64,000 nt of DNA from contig NC_045141.1 in the NCBI RefSeq assembly GCF_008831285.2, positions 19,774,848 through 19,838,847 on the forward strand. Direction: 5' to 3'. The DNA is from Nymphaea colorata. Its lineage: Eukaryota > Streptophyta > Magnoliopsida > Nymphaeales > Nymphaeaceae. Shown piece after piece: positions 36,634-48,061 of the stretch (position 1 is the first letter of the stretch; the number at the start of each line of letters is the position of its first letter). The position numbers were made by a program, and so were the translations under genes. The notes below the pieces were generated by a model, which made no database searches, was not told the origin of the DNA, and worked only from the letters and a program-made list of their open reading frames with translations.

Positions 36634-39600
36634 ATGGAGGCGTCTGGAAGTGGACTCCAGGCGGCACCCGAGACGGAGAAGTTCCTGTGCGAGAAGCTGC
36701 TCGATCAGAGCCAGCCGATCGCGGAGAGGTACAGAGCTCTCTTCGCTCTCCGGAACCTCAGCGGCCCCGCCGTCCGCGATGCGCTCATTCAAGGTTGTCT
36801 CTGTACCCACACTGCCTCGCTCTCTTCCTGTCCCCTGAATTTTCTGTTTTAGTTCGTGGGTGTCTTTTATCTTTCTCTTTTGCTTCGGATCGTTCTTTTG
36901 TTGGAGGCTATAACTTAACATGTGGTACTCTATGTCTGCGTCTTTTCTCTTCTTTCACCAAGGGCATTATATTTGTATAATGTGGATATCTATGTGAAGA
37001 TTGATATATAGAACTTTCTTTCTTTGGTTTTTTGTAAATTTGGAATTATTCGGAGTCAGAGTTATTTGAAATCTTTCAATTCATTAACTTTTTTGTAGTT
37101 GGTGATATTGAAGTTTGTGATGAAACTTTTAAGTTCTTTCATGTTGGCAGCTATGAGGGACTCATCAAACCTTTTAGCCCACGAATCAGCATTTGCATTA
37201 GGTCAGATGCAAGATGTTGAAGCTGTTCCGGCTCTAGAGAGGATTCTTCAAGATCTTTCTCTTCATTCTATCGTCCGCCAAGCGGTACCATTCTACCAAT
37301 GCTAGTTCTGAACTTGTCTAAGATGGATTCGCTCATAAAATACATGCATGGTTCATTGGTTTTTCGGCTTCATTACAAGGAAAATGAGTTGGCTTCTTGG
37401 ATTACTTGGTGTTGCAGGCAGCTGAATCTCTTGGGGTGATTGGTTTGGAAAGAAGTGTTCCAATTTTGAAAAGAAGCTTGGATTCAGACCCTGCAGAGGA
37501 AGTTCGTGGAACGTGTGAACTTGCTCTACGACGTATGGAAGAAAAAGCAAGCAGGGGACAAGTCTCTGAGGCACCTTCAGGAGTTCCATCTCCATTTCTC
37601 TCAGTTGATCCTGCTCTACCAGCGAGTGATGTATCTTCAATAGCACAGCTCAGGTATCGCAAAAATGGGAAAGATTCCATTCCCTCATGCATATCTTTGC
37701 TTCAGTTTGCTGATAATGCTTCTGTTCTTTCGTACTTCAGAAAGGTTCTTTTGGATGAGAATGAAAGCTTGTACAAGCGCTGCGCTGCTCTGTTTGCTCT
37801 TCGAGATCATGGAGGGAAAGAAGCTGTTAATGCTATTATTGCTTCTTTGGGTGCTGCAAGTCCTCTTTTACGTCATGAGGTCAGCCTAAGCATACGTGTG
37901 CCTAAGCATTCTTCATGTTAAAATCTGTCGTGCAGATTAAGGACCAGGCATGGTCCTTGTGTAGCGGATAATGTAATTGCAGTTAATTTTTTACTACAGA
38001 AATGTTTATCTGCTGCTTACTTTTTATTCTTTAAAACATTTTTATTCCGAAAGATGGTCGCTGCTTAATTGTCTTTTATTGAAAGTTTGTTGATTGGCTT
38101 CCATGTTCAGACGTTCTGTGTGTCACTGTATGATTTGTAGGGGTCTGTTTTTCTTTTGATGGTAGTTTGTTTTTGATGTCCGCAAAAATATGAAGTTCTA
38201 AAGGCACGCCTGAGGATTTGGCTGTAATAAAGAAGCAGCCAAGTTTTACCTAAAACTTTTCATGGTTGAAAAGGTACTGAAGCTTCCTCTTTATGGTTGT
38301 TGGTGAAAGTTTATGCGTAGAGAAGTTTATTTTAAGGAAAATCAATGAAAGGTAAGGCAAAGTTTCATTCTCAAACTGATGTCATTTTTCGTTCTAAAGA
38401 ATCATACTTTTATTCTGTTGAAGCCGTCGTATTATTTATAGTACATTTACATTTCTTTGTTAGCAAATTCTTCTTTCATCATATCTGCCATTCATTGAAA
38501 ACAGGTTGATTGGATCTAGATTTGACTTCGAGATTATGAGGAGCTGGAACAACGCTAGCAAATATTTCCTGTTTCTGCTTTTTATTTGGAAACAGTGTCA
38601 TGGGATCTGACGGTAGCCCATAGTTGTAATCTGTAGTCTTAATTCCATTTGGCAGGTAGCCTATGTGCTAGGGCAACTGCAAGATAAAGCTGCTTCTGCT
38701 GCACTTTCAGCAATACTTAAAGATATCAATGAGCACTTAATGGTCAGGCACGAAGCTGCTGAAGCTCTTGGCTCCATTGCAGGTAAGTTTTTGAGACCAG
38801 TATTGTGCATAAGCTTGTCTTTTTTCCCTGGAACACTTTGCGAGATCTCATGTTAGTTGAAATGTAAAAGTAAACTATTAAAAGTCTGAGATGTAGATGA
38901 CAACCAAGCCTTGTTAGATAGAGTCTGAACTTTTCAAAAGCCAAGTCAGTAAACCTTTGACAAGAGGTTTTGTGGAAATTACTGGATGGTTTAATACCCT
39001 CTTATACAATAGTAGTGAACTTTAGTGACCTCAAGATTGGTATTTGTTCCATCTGATTCTTCAACATGTCCACTTGAAGATGTAGACTATGAAAGAGAAT
39101 ATATATGTGTTCTTCTCATTTTGTCTGAATGAGCTGAGATACGGCAGCAAACTCAGAGGAATGCCGATGGGCATTTTCATGGGCAGGTTGTCCATTGTCT
39201 CTATTGGAGGATTAGTGTGTGAAAATCCCAAACTTTGTGTTTATGAATTGCCTCTGAAATGGTTAATGCTATGGCTTCATTGCCAACATGGTGAATTTTC
39301 TCATCATCCTAAAGGCGTTACATGAAACATCTGCTGAGCGATTAGTATACCTGTTTGTGGAGACAAAAAGTCTCACAGGCAACAGCTTACTATTTTTCTT
39401 TTGATGTTTGTTCATATGATTGAGCTGCAGATCAAGCAAGTGCTGCCCTTCTTAAGGAATTCACAAGGGATGTCGAGCCCATTGTTTCTCAGAGTTGTGA
39501 AGTAGCACTTAGCATGCTGGAGTTTGAAAGATGCGGCAAGTCGTTTGAGGTATCGTAGACTTGTAGATCAATGAAAACTGATTCTTCTAAAAATCTTTGG

Positions 39601-39670
39601 GAAAATTACTTCTAAGCTCGTTCTTTTGTTTTTTCAGTTCTTGTACATGCAGACACCGCAAGTGATGTAA
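36634..39670 (+). CDS. DOHH-like: Deoxyhypusine hydroxylase paralogue A (HEAT-repeat), one metal-ligand motif lost
   Basis: Exons 36634-36793, 37151-37284, 37418-37653, 37741-37879, 38656-38782, 39431-39549 and 39638-39670 encode 315 residues. Intron phases match the paralogue at 41.2 kb exactly. DOHH is a di-iron monooxygenase that completes hypusine on eIF5A; eight HEAT-like helices carry four His-Glu pairs that bind iron. Here pairs 1, 3 and 4 are present (H64-E65 in LLAHESAF, H222-E223 in LLRHEVAY, H255-E256 in [10 protein letters not shown]). The second pair, expected in [10 protein letters not shown], reads VRQAAAESLG (Q97-A98), changed by CAT GAG to CAA GCG at the exon 2 end. Other shifts are [18 protein letters not shown] where the paralogue has [18 protein letters not shown]. 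The frame is open, so it may be expressed but is probably impaired as a hydroxylase. The start is the ATG after GTGGCA. Confidence 0.93.
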
Positions 39671-41186
39671 GAGACCGACGTGGAGTCTAGTGTAGTGTTT
39701 GTGTCATGGTTACTTCCAAGTCTTATGTAAATGTCGTAGTAGTGTCACTTGTGTCTCTTCGTTATAAACTTTAAAACTTCTTGTTGTTGCAACCGTGCTG
39801 TATAAAGAAGTTGGTACACTTTTGGACATGCAGAAAGCTCAGACGTGAGAGCAAGCAGCCGATATGCTTAGTGGCGAGCTTGATGCTAATGACGAGAATT
39901 TTGTTCAATCTATTAAAGTTTTTTTTACAGTAAGGAAGATGCACCATAACTTCCACGACTGGATGGTGCAGCTTGATTTTCCTTTCGCCATAAGCTAACT
40001 GAGGTCAGGTCTATCCTGCTTATTGATGTTAAAGAAAAGCGAGGTCAAGTTCTAAAGTCTCTGCAGAATTAACCTTTAGTTTAGTGGACGTGGTGCATGC
40101 TTTTGTGCTCCAACAATTTGACTCCACTGATGAGTATTGATGGCTCATCGAACTACATGGTACTAAACTAACACGGTTGCGTATGGGGGTTTCCGCGTTC
40201 AAATAATATCTTGTGATTTAAAGTCAGATAGTTTTGATTCCTAATTCAAAGAAAGTATGGTTCTCTCGACACACGCATGCAAAAGAGAGAACAGATTGCA
40301 TCACCAATGGTTGCTAATTTAAGAAGAGTGTTGGATCAGGGTTTTGGAGATGGGTTTGCGTTGCATGTACACACCAAGCGCAATGCAGGAGCTGCACTAG
40401 CGCCACACTGAATAAACGAAGTTGTGACCAACCGACCATTTCTTATGGCACATACAGCGAGGAATTGAACCTCTAATCTTGAATGCCTTCATTGTCTCAT
40501 TAACCAGACAGCGTCTAAAAGCACGTCCAGAATTTGCAAGATTTCTTCGAGCATGATCGATAAAGAGAAGTCCCCGCATCCGTTTCTTAGCGTCACTTCT
40601 AAGTACTGAACTTCCAAACCACTAGGCCTGGCCTGATCCATGCAACTGCATGGTGCATAAGTCTATCTGCAATGAATCTGGATGGGGAAGATTATGTGGA
40701 GCTTGATTGAGAAAGAGAGAGTCTGTATTGCAAGATGGGCGGAGCGGTGGAATTGGCCGCTGAGATGCGTTGCCTAATCAGACCTGCAAATTAAAGGGCA
40801 ACTTTGAGGGACAGACGCTTGTTTGAATCAACCCCCGTGGTGACTGTTGCGGATAGTTTGCGAATTCCACTCCAAAAGTAAGCGGCTGATCTCAAATATC
40901 AGACGGGTATCTATTAAAAAAAAAAAAGAATTTGCGCGCCTTTTTCTGTCGTGCGCGCGCGGTTTTGGACGCGAAAAGGCCAGGTCGAGTTTGGCGCTGA
41001 CCCTCTCTCGCAAAACCGGCGGAAAATCCTTGGGGCGTTCGATCGAATCTCCCGTTAATTTTTCTCCCCAACATTACAAAACTCGACCTATGAATTACCT
41101 CTCCGCAAGACGTCTTTGTCTCTGTATTCCCGTCATATTTCAGGGAGCGTTGCTGTTCTTTTTCTTCTTCTTCTTCCTTTGTGGTC
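39671..41186. other. Spacer between the two DOHH genes
   Basis: It should contain the 3' end of paralogue A and the promoter and leader of paralogue B. A GC-rich CGCGCGCGG stretch lies at 40955 and a TTCTTC-rich leader just before the ATG at 41187. No other gene is supported. Confidence 0.6.
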
Positions 41187-42926
41187 ATGGCGCCTAAGCG
41201 TGAATTCCAGGTGCCGCCTGAGATGGAGAGGTTCCTGTGCGACAAACTTGTCGATCCAAGCCAACCGATAGCCGAGAGATTCAGGGCACTCTTCTCACTC
41301 CGAAATCTCAGTGGGTCATCAGTTCGAGATGCCCTCATTCTAGGTCCCGGTTCTCTCTTCCCTTTTCGCAGATTTAGTGCAGCAATTTTTTTCGTGCTTC
41401 TTTTATGATTCCGATAAGACTGTTTGATATTTCTCCGCATTTTGTCGAGGTCTTGTGGTTCTTCTTTCCTCAAATTGGAGAAACTGAAGCTCATCGCGTT
41501 GCCGGTCGTTTGTATATGATGATTTAGTGAATCTTGTGTCAAAGGCCATGATCGTTGCTTATGAAGATCAGTGCCTTTTGCTTTATACACGCGGGTTTTC
41601 GTAACAAAAGTTTAGCTGTTCATATCTCGGTTTCTAATAGTATTGATCGTTGTGGGCAGTTTTTTTTATCTTCCGCTTGCTTTCCATGCGCAGTTAACCT
41701 ATTCGACTGCCAACCCTGGAAAGCCTAGCGCTATGTGAGTTGCAATTTATCAATTTTCACTAGCTATCCTGGCTGAAGGATGCGTTTTCTGCGTAGGCTG
41801 CTATTTTTTCATTGTGCAAGAAAAATGATAGAATTTTGTTCTGATTTTTGCATTGGTTATATTTAGTATGGAGAAGATACCTGGCAGCATCATTGAAGCA
41901 CGTGCCACCGTTCACATGTTGCACAGTAACTGTAACTTCTCCCAGTAAAGAGTTGCATATGTGGTTAGACTGTTAAGCTGTCTTATCTCAATTTGGTTTT
42001 ATTGTATAGCTCAATACCATTTTGTCTTGCTCTTTTCTCTTTTTCAATAAATTGGTAATGGACCAATTTGATCAGGTGATGGCTGAATTTACCTCTTGCA
42101 TCGTTTCAAGGATTAGTTGTTCCCTCGATTAAAGAGGGCAACAACATCGGTGCCATGAATGATAGCTTAAAAGGACATGTAAATGGAATTTATGGTTCAT
42201 CTTTGGACGTATTTGCGGCTATGTATAGCTGATGAAGAAGTTGGGAGAAGCTTCCACTGGAAAAACCTTTGAACGCTCTGTGTCCTCTTGAGGCATTTTG
42301 CCATGACAGTTGTGTGCACAGAGTCATGACCAACGGTTTCTCCTCATGTGAAATGGTCTAATTTTATAGCAGAGGTGATAGTTCAGCTTTGCAAGTGGGT
42401 TTTTGATATGTGATCTATGTTATCAAAGGTCCTAGAAGAATCTGGGTGCTAGACCCCATAAAAGGCCTAATCAGATCCCAGGTGGCACCTATTCAGAGCC
42501 TAGGTGGACTTATTCAACAGAAAAAAAGGGGAAAAAAAAGTACAAATGGGGGCTTTTCAGAAAACTTTGCCTCAATCAATATTCTAGAAGATAGAACAAA
42601 CAAAAAAGGAATGGAATTTTTATGGTTAGAAATTAGAAAAAAAAATATATTTTTTTAGGACTCCCTAGGTGCTCGCCTAGGCATTTAGGTTACCATCCAG
42701 TGCTTGGGGGCAGCCTAGGCACTCTTTTATTTGCAAAGATTTTTGCATCTTAGTTTCACGTCCTTAAGTGTAACCACCTAATGCAAAAGGGCTTCCCTTT
42801 GTAACTCATATTTAATTTTTTGCATCAGTGTCAATATGCCATGCTAATTCCTGAAAAGGACAAACTTTTCCAACATCCGAAAGAGCTAATATATTAGCCC
42901 ATTGTGCTAAGCTTTTGCAGTGGAAG

Positions 42927-42974
<48 letters not shown>

Positions 42975-45774
42975 ATATGTGTGTGACTGGGTTCCCATTT
43001 CTCATACATTGGGGGAATGGGTGGGACTAGTCAGCATTTTTACTGGACAGACCAGTCACAAGCATTTCTTCTTTTTTATTATTTTCCCCCATTTTCTTGT
43101 AAAATTCTCCATGTGCATTTGATCTTGACAGTCAAAAGGTTGCAAATCCATATAAACCTGGAAATATTTTAGGTGTGTAACTAATATTTTATAAATGTTT
43201 AGTAATCAATAGTCATTTTTTTCTTTTTTGCTTATAGAACCCACACTTTATTTCCAAAAGGTAACAATTTTTATTTCGATTTTCATATTTTGAGACATGA
43301 AAAAACATCTAGATATTTTTTTTTAATGTAATAAAATGTGATTGGACATATTTGAGCAACTGTTTTCTTGTGGAAATATGCACTCAAATAGGTTATACTA
43401 TCTCTAGATATGTGCACTTTTTGCGCTGGGGAACATTATATTAATATATGCACTTTCATATCATCTCTCTAAGTATGTGCATTTTCTTCATTGAGGAATC
43501 TAGCACTATCATGTGCTTTCCATATAATATCTCTACTCTACATTGAGTAAAACTATCACTTTCAGATCTACCATATCATATGAAAGGAACTGTCTTGTTT
43601 CTCTCTTTCTCTCTCTTCTTTTATTCTGCACCAGGCAAGTTCTCTATCTGGCAATGTTTTTACAAGGAAATGATGATTTTTTTTGGATTCTATATGCTGG
43701 CAGCGATGAGAGATTCATCAAATCTTCTTGCCCATGAGTCTGCATTTGCATTAGGTCAGATACAGGATGTGGAAGCAGTCCCAGCTTTGGAGAAGGTTCT
43801 CAATGATCTTTCTGTTCACCCTATTGTCCGCCATGAGGTACCCTTTCTTCAATGTGTTGTTGAGTTTGTGTTTTTCCTATTTTGTATATTTGGATTAATG
43901 GACATATATTCAGCTGTATGCTTTCACTTGGCTTTTTCCCCTGTTGGATAATTTTGTGGTGCAGGCAGCTGAAGCACTTGGTGCAATTGGTTTAGTAAGC
44001 ACCATTCCAATTTTGAGAAGAAGTTTAGTTTCTGATCCTGCAGAGGAAGTTCGTGAAACATGTGAACTTGCTCTCAGACGAATAGAAGTGCAAACGAGCA
44101 TAGATAACGGTTCTGAGACATCTTCAGAAGTTGAATCACCATTTCTGTCAGTTGATCCTGCCTTGCCGATGTCTCAAAATTTTTCTGTAGTCCAACTGAG
44201 GTATTGCCTTATGAAATGCTCACATTCTCTTTCTTGGTGAATGCTTTTCCTTGTGTTTGTTATTAATTTTGGGGTGTAACATCTCAGAGAAGTCATTTTA
44301 AATGAAAAAGAAGGCATATATGAACGCTATGCTGCTCTGTTTGCCCTTAGAAATCATGGAGGGGAAGAAGCCATTTGTGCTATTATTGCCTCTTTGGGTG
44401 CTAGAAGTGCTCTTCTGCGGCATGAGGTTGGTCTTAGAAAACTTGTATCATCTTTTGGTCTGAAAACAGTTTTGGTAGAACAGGGAAATTTGGTGCTCTT
44501 CTATAGCAGATAACTTGATAACACAATTAAAGTTAAAGAATCTTTTATTTGTAATATGATTTGCTTGGTATATTTTATATGTCTATAATCTATATTTACT
44601 TGATAGATGTCCTGCCATGAGATCATGAGTAAATATGTTATGTTATCAGAATCTCCTTTCTATTCATAAGGTCTTTGTACTTTAGGTTTCATTGGGTTCT
44701 TAACCTCAATTGATTGCCAGGTGGCATATGTGCTGGGGCAACTACAAGACAAAGCTGCTTCTATTGCACTGTCAGAGGTACTTAAAAACATCAAAGAGCA
44801 TCCAATGGTCAGGCATGAAGCTGCTGAAGCTCTTGGCTCTATTGCAGGTATGCTTTGAAGTTTGAACTACCAGTACTTCTTGTGCTGCGATCCTTGAATC
44901 TGTTTTTTTCTTCTTTTGCCTGTTTAATATGGGGACACATGGACGATTCTGTCAACTGATAGTCTGAAACTGAAAGTGTCAAATGTTTCACTCAGGAACC
45001 TTTTGCTGGTTTAACTGTTTAAGGACACTTGGTGTGGGTCAGTTAGTTGGAAAGGCCATTTGGGCCGACATCTAAACATTCGAGATCAAGAAGACTTTTG
45101 TTGAGAAGGTTTAGGAAATCAGTGTTGCTAATAGCCAAACATATCAACCAGGCTGATACGCATTTGATTGATGGTACGTATGATTTTCTTGGTTTTGGAT
45201 ACAAGATGGAGACTGAGTTTACAACATTGGTGTGGATGATATCCTTGGCTAAGTTTTACAACAAACCCAAACGCTGTGCACTGAGCTTTTAGATAATGCT
45301 TATGATGTCCAAATAGTAACAACAGGAAGTTGTTGGTCCTTCAGGTATTTGGAAAATATGGATTTCATGAACTTAAAAGTATCTCCAGCTTATCCTTATT
45401 GCCTTTGGACATAGAACTTTTATCTGGAGGTAGGACCAGACAGGGACAAGACTTTTTCTGCGTTATAGATTTCTTCTCAAATAAATAGTATCATATTTCC
45501 AGCTGAGAATGTTTAACATGTCTTCGTGATTGAAGTGTAGATCATGATAGTGTTGCACTTCTTGAGGAATTCACAAGAGATCCTGAACCTATTGTTTCCC
45601 AGAGTTGTGAAGTTGCACTCAGCATGCTAGACTTTGAAAGATGTGGCAAGCCATTTGAGGTAAAGTATCGTAGATTATAATTGAGATCCGATGAATTCTG
45701 AAATCTTGAAAAACCAATTTCTAATTATACTTTTCTTCCAGTTTTTTTACATGCAGGCACCAGAAGTGGCATAG
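41187..45774 (+). CDS. DOHH: Deoxyhypusine hydroxylase paralogue B (HEAT-repeat), all metal ligands intact
   Basis: Exons 41187-41343, 43704-43837, 43965-44200, 44288-44426, 44721-44847, 45541-45659 and 45742-45774 encode 314 residues. All four His-Glu iron-binding pairs are present: H63-E64, H96-E97 ([12 protein letters not shown]), H221-E222 and H254-E255. It should hydroxylate deoxyhypusine on eIF5A in the cytosol, the last step of hypusine formation. Family signatures include [56 protein letters not shown] and [15 protein letters not shown]. Exon sizes 2-7 equal those of paralogue A (134, 236, 139, 127, 119, 33 nt), proving common origin. Intron 1 (41344-43703) is expanded by a repeat and a CT microsatellite. 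This is the likely functional DOHH of the locus. Confidence 0.97.
42430..42730. repeat. Degenerate repeat with CCTAGGTG/GCCTAGGC motifs in DOHH-B intron 1
   Basis: Repeated GCCTAGGTGG, CTAGGTGCTCGCCTAGGC and CAGCCTAGGCACT motifs flank an A-rich middle. The motifs are self-complementary. This looks like a small dispersed element inserted in the intron; no target-site duplication was identified. Confidence 0.45.
42929..42971. repeat. (CT)n microsatellite in DOHH-B intron 1
   Basis: About 21 uninterrupted CT units. Confidence 0.95.
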
Positions 45775-46291
45775 GCTTGGTTTCATGTATAATATGACCC
45801 CATTGACCTTAGTCAACAATGTGAGTTTTGTCTTGGCTGCTGACCTGTAGTGTGTCTTCTCTTCTGCCCTTTGACTATCCTATGGGTTCTGTAAGAAAAG
45901 TTCTTAGGTCTGGATTGGACTTGGACTATGAACAAGTGGATCTTACGATGATGTGGATTACAGTTTGTTAGTACATAGAAGCTTGTCCGCTTTTGTATAT
46001 GTAGGTCTTCCGTGCATGGCACTTAGAACGACATTAAAGAGTGTAGGTGGCATATGTTAATCTGTTCAGAGTGCGCGGTGAGAATATCTCTGGTAAAGTT
46101 GTGTTAGTGGAACCTTGAGACTCCTCTTATGTTATCAGCCCTTTGATTTTGAACGTGCTCTTTTATGGATCCCTGAAGTCCGTTGGAACTACCAATAAAC
46201 AAGGAAAAAATTTGTTGCTACGATCATGATTCATATGTAGCTAATTTTGTAACCCGACCTGTTAGGCCCATGGTCATGTTGTAGTACCTTT

Positions 46292-46448
46292 AGAGGTCGT
46301 TTGGCAGTAAAGACACTGAAAATCTCATAAATCTGTTTCAAAAATTGGGGCAGGTTCATCAGGCACTAGAATTATTGTTCCATGAACCTGTTTCAATCTT
46401 TGGGTAAATTCATGAAACAATTAGAAGGTGTCCCTGCTACCAAACTAC
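46292..46448. mobile_element. 157-bp MITE-like insertion absent from the sister copy
   Basis: The left end GAGGTCGTTTGGCAGTAAAG and the complement of the right end, GGAGTAGTTTGGTAGCAGGG, are similar terminal inverted repeats, both followed by ACAC. The sister segment near 57010 reads straight from TTGTAGTAC to CCCTTATGG without it, showing it is an insertion in copy A. The end sequence resembles hAT-type MITEs. Confidence 0.7.
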
Positions 46449-46912
46449 TCCTTATGGATGATCTATACTTTGTTATATACTGCTTTTATTGGTTGACGTC
46501 CCTTGCTTCTTGTTCGTTTTCATCTGCATCTAAAGTTGGATCAGCAGATGCAACAAAACCAACCATTTCGGTTGTATGCTTCTGGTTTCCAAAAGGTTAT
46601 TGCATTTTGTCTGTCTGATTTTTATATGATGCTTGTACGCTGGATGAATCTTCCTCTCCTAGTCATGCTTCTATATTTTTCACTTGTCTCTACAAGCAAA
46701 GCCTGCTGCCTGCACAAAACGTGACTCCCATCCATTCCAGTAGAGGTGGTACATGCATTTGCTCCATTCATCGGCAGTTACCCGTAACCAGAACCAAACA
46801 GCCAGTTTTGGTTCAGCAAATCGGTGAGATATTGACCCAAATATGGAAACCCTTGTGCATACGAATCAAACGTGTGCATCCAATGGTTGGATTTTTCGTA
46901 TGAGCTTGATGG

Positions 46913-46992
46913 TTAATTCAAAACATAAATTTTGTTCATTAAGGTTGTTGATTAATTCGTTAATTCAAAACAAAAATTTTGTTCATTAAGGT
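46913..46992 (+). repeat. Tandem duplication of about 33 bp
   Basis: The block TTAATTCAAAACATAAATTT followed by TGTTCATTAAGGTT occurs twice, about 47 bp apart, with one difference. Confidence 0.8.
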
Positions 46993-48017
46993 TTATCTGC
47001 TTCGTTTCTTCCTGATCTATCTTGATGCATGATGATCTGCCTGACCTCGCCACTCCACTCTTACTGTGGATTCAAGCTTTTCCAAGGCTGACTAGCTTGG
47101 AGTGTGATTTATGTCAATAGTGTTCGTGGATTTAGGCATCTGATGCCTTGTACTGTTGGGATTTCTTAGAGCTTGTGGCGATATTATAGTTGAAATGTAT
47201 CACGTGGAATTCTTTCATTACACTGTCATTAAACTTGGCAACTATTGGCCGATCCGATCCATGCCCATGTGATACCAGCTGATGCATGTCTAATTTTTTT
47301 TGGTTTTTTAAGTGAATTTCAAATATTTATATTTTTAAATTTACTTATACTGCACAGACCAATATGACACTGATACTCATATTGCCAAGTGACAACTGCA
47401 TTTGTTTATATCAGTGAGCAGTTGTTGTCGGTCATTTTATTCCACAGAAAATAAATCAAACTAGTTCGACAGTTGAGCGTCCAAGCTTGAAACTATCCCT
47501 CTCTCTCACGCCCACACAAAAATCCAACAGGAACCGACACCTAAGCTCTCGTGAAGCACACCTGTTGAAAGGTACCGTTGCACCCTACAGGGGCTGGAAA
47601 CAACTGGAACCGTATTGGATGTGAGAGGAATCAGCACGGTAATGGCATCATGGCGTAACAGGTCGAGTATTAGATGGATAGCTAGGTATTCGATTCGATG
47701 GATAGCTAGGTATTTGGTTCGTAAAGCTAAAACTCTGCCCAACATATATATATATATAGTGCGCACACGTGTGAGAGAGAGAATTGTGATTCTAATTATT
47801 AGAAGTCATCAAGTCATCTAACCACAACTGTGTTTTTGATGCAAATAATGATTAAGAGAAAAACATAAAGCAAGAATTGAAAACTGATATTAGATGAGAA
47901 AATGTTATCATCTTTTCTTTGTTCTTTGTTGTTTTTCTTTGAACAGTCCATCATGATAAATCGAATTATTTTAGTTAGATGGCTGAGCGATTCTAAAGAA
48001 ATTAGAGTCACCATTCA

Positions 48018-48021
<4 letters not shown>

Positions 48022-48058
<37 letters not shown>
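48022..48058. repeat. (TA)n microsatellite
   Basis: About 18 TA units, within the stretch found only in copy A of the segmental duplication. Confidence 0.93.

Positions 48059-48061
<3 letters not shown>

Noticed and set aside
36455-36980. Open frames upstream of and across DOHH-A exon 1
   Set aside because: GC-rich shadow frames. Only the frame starting at 36634 matches the paralogue.
40892-41590. 232-codon minus-strand open frame antisense to the DOHH-B leader and exon 1
   Set aside because: No recognisable motif, and it is opposite a well-supported exon and its promoter. Probably chance.
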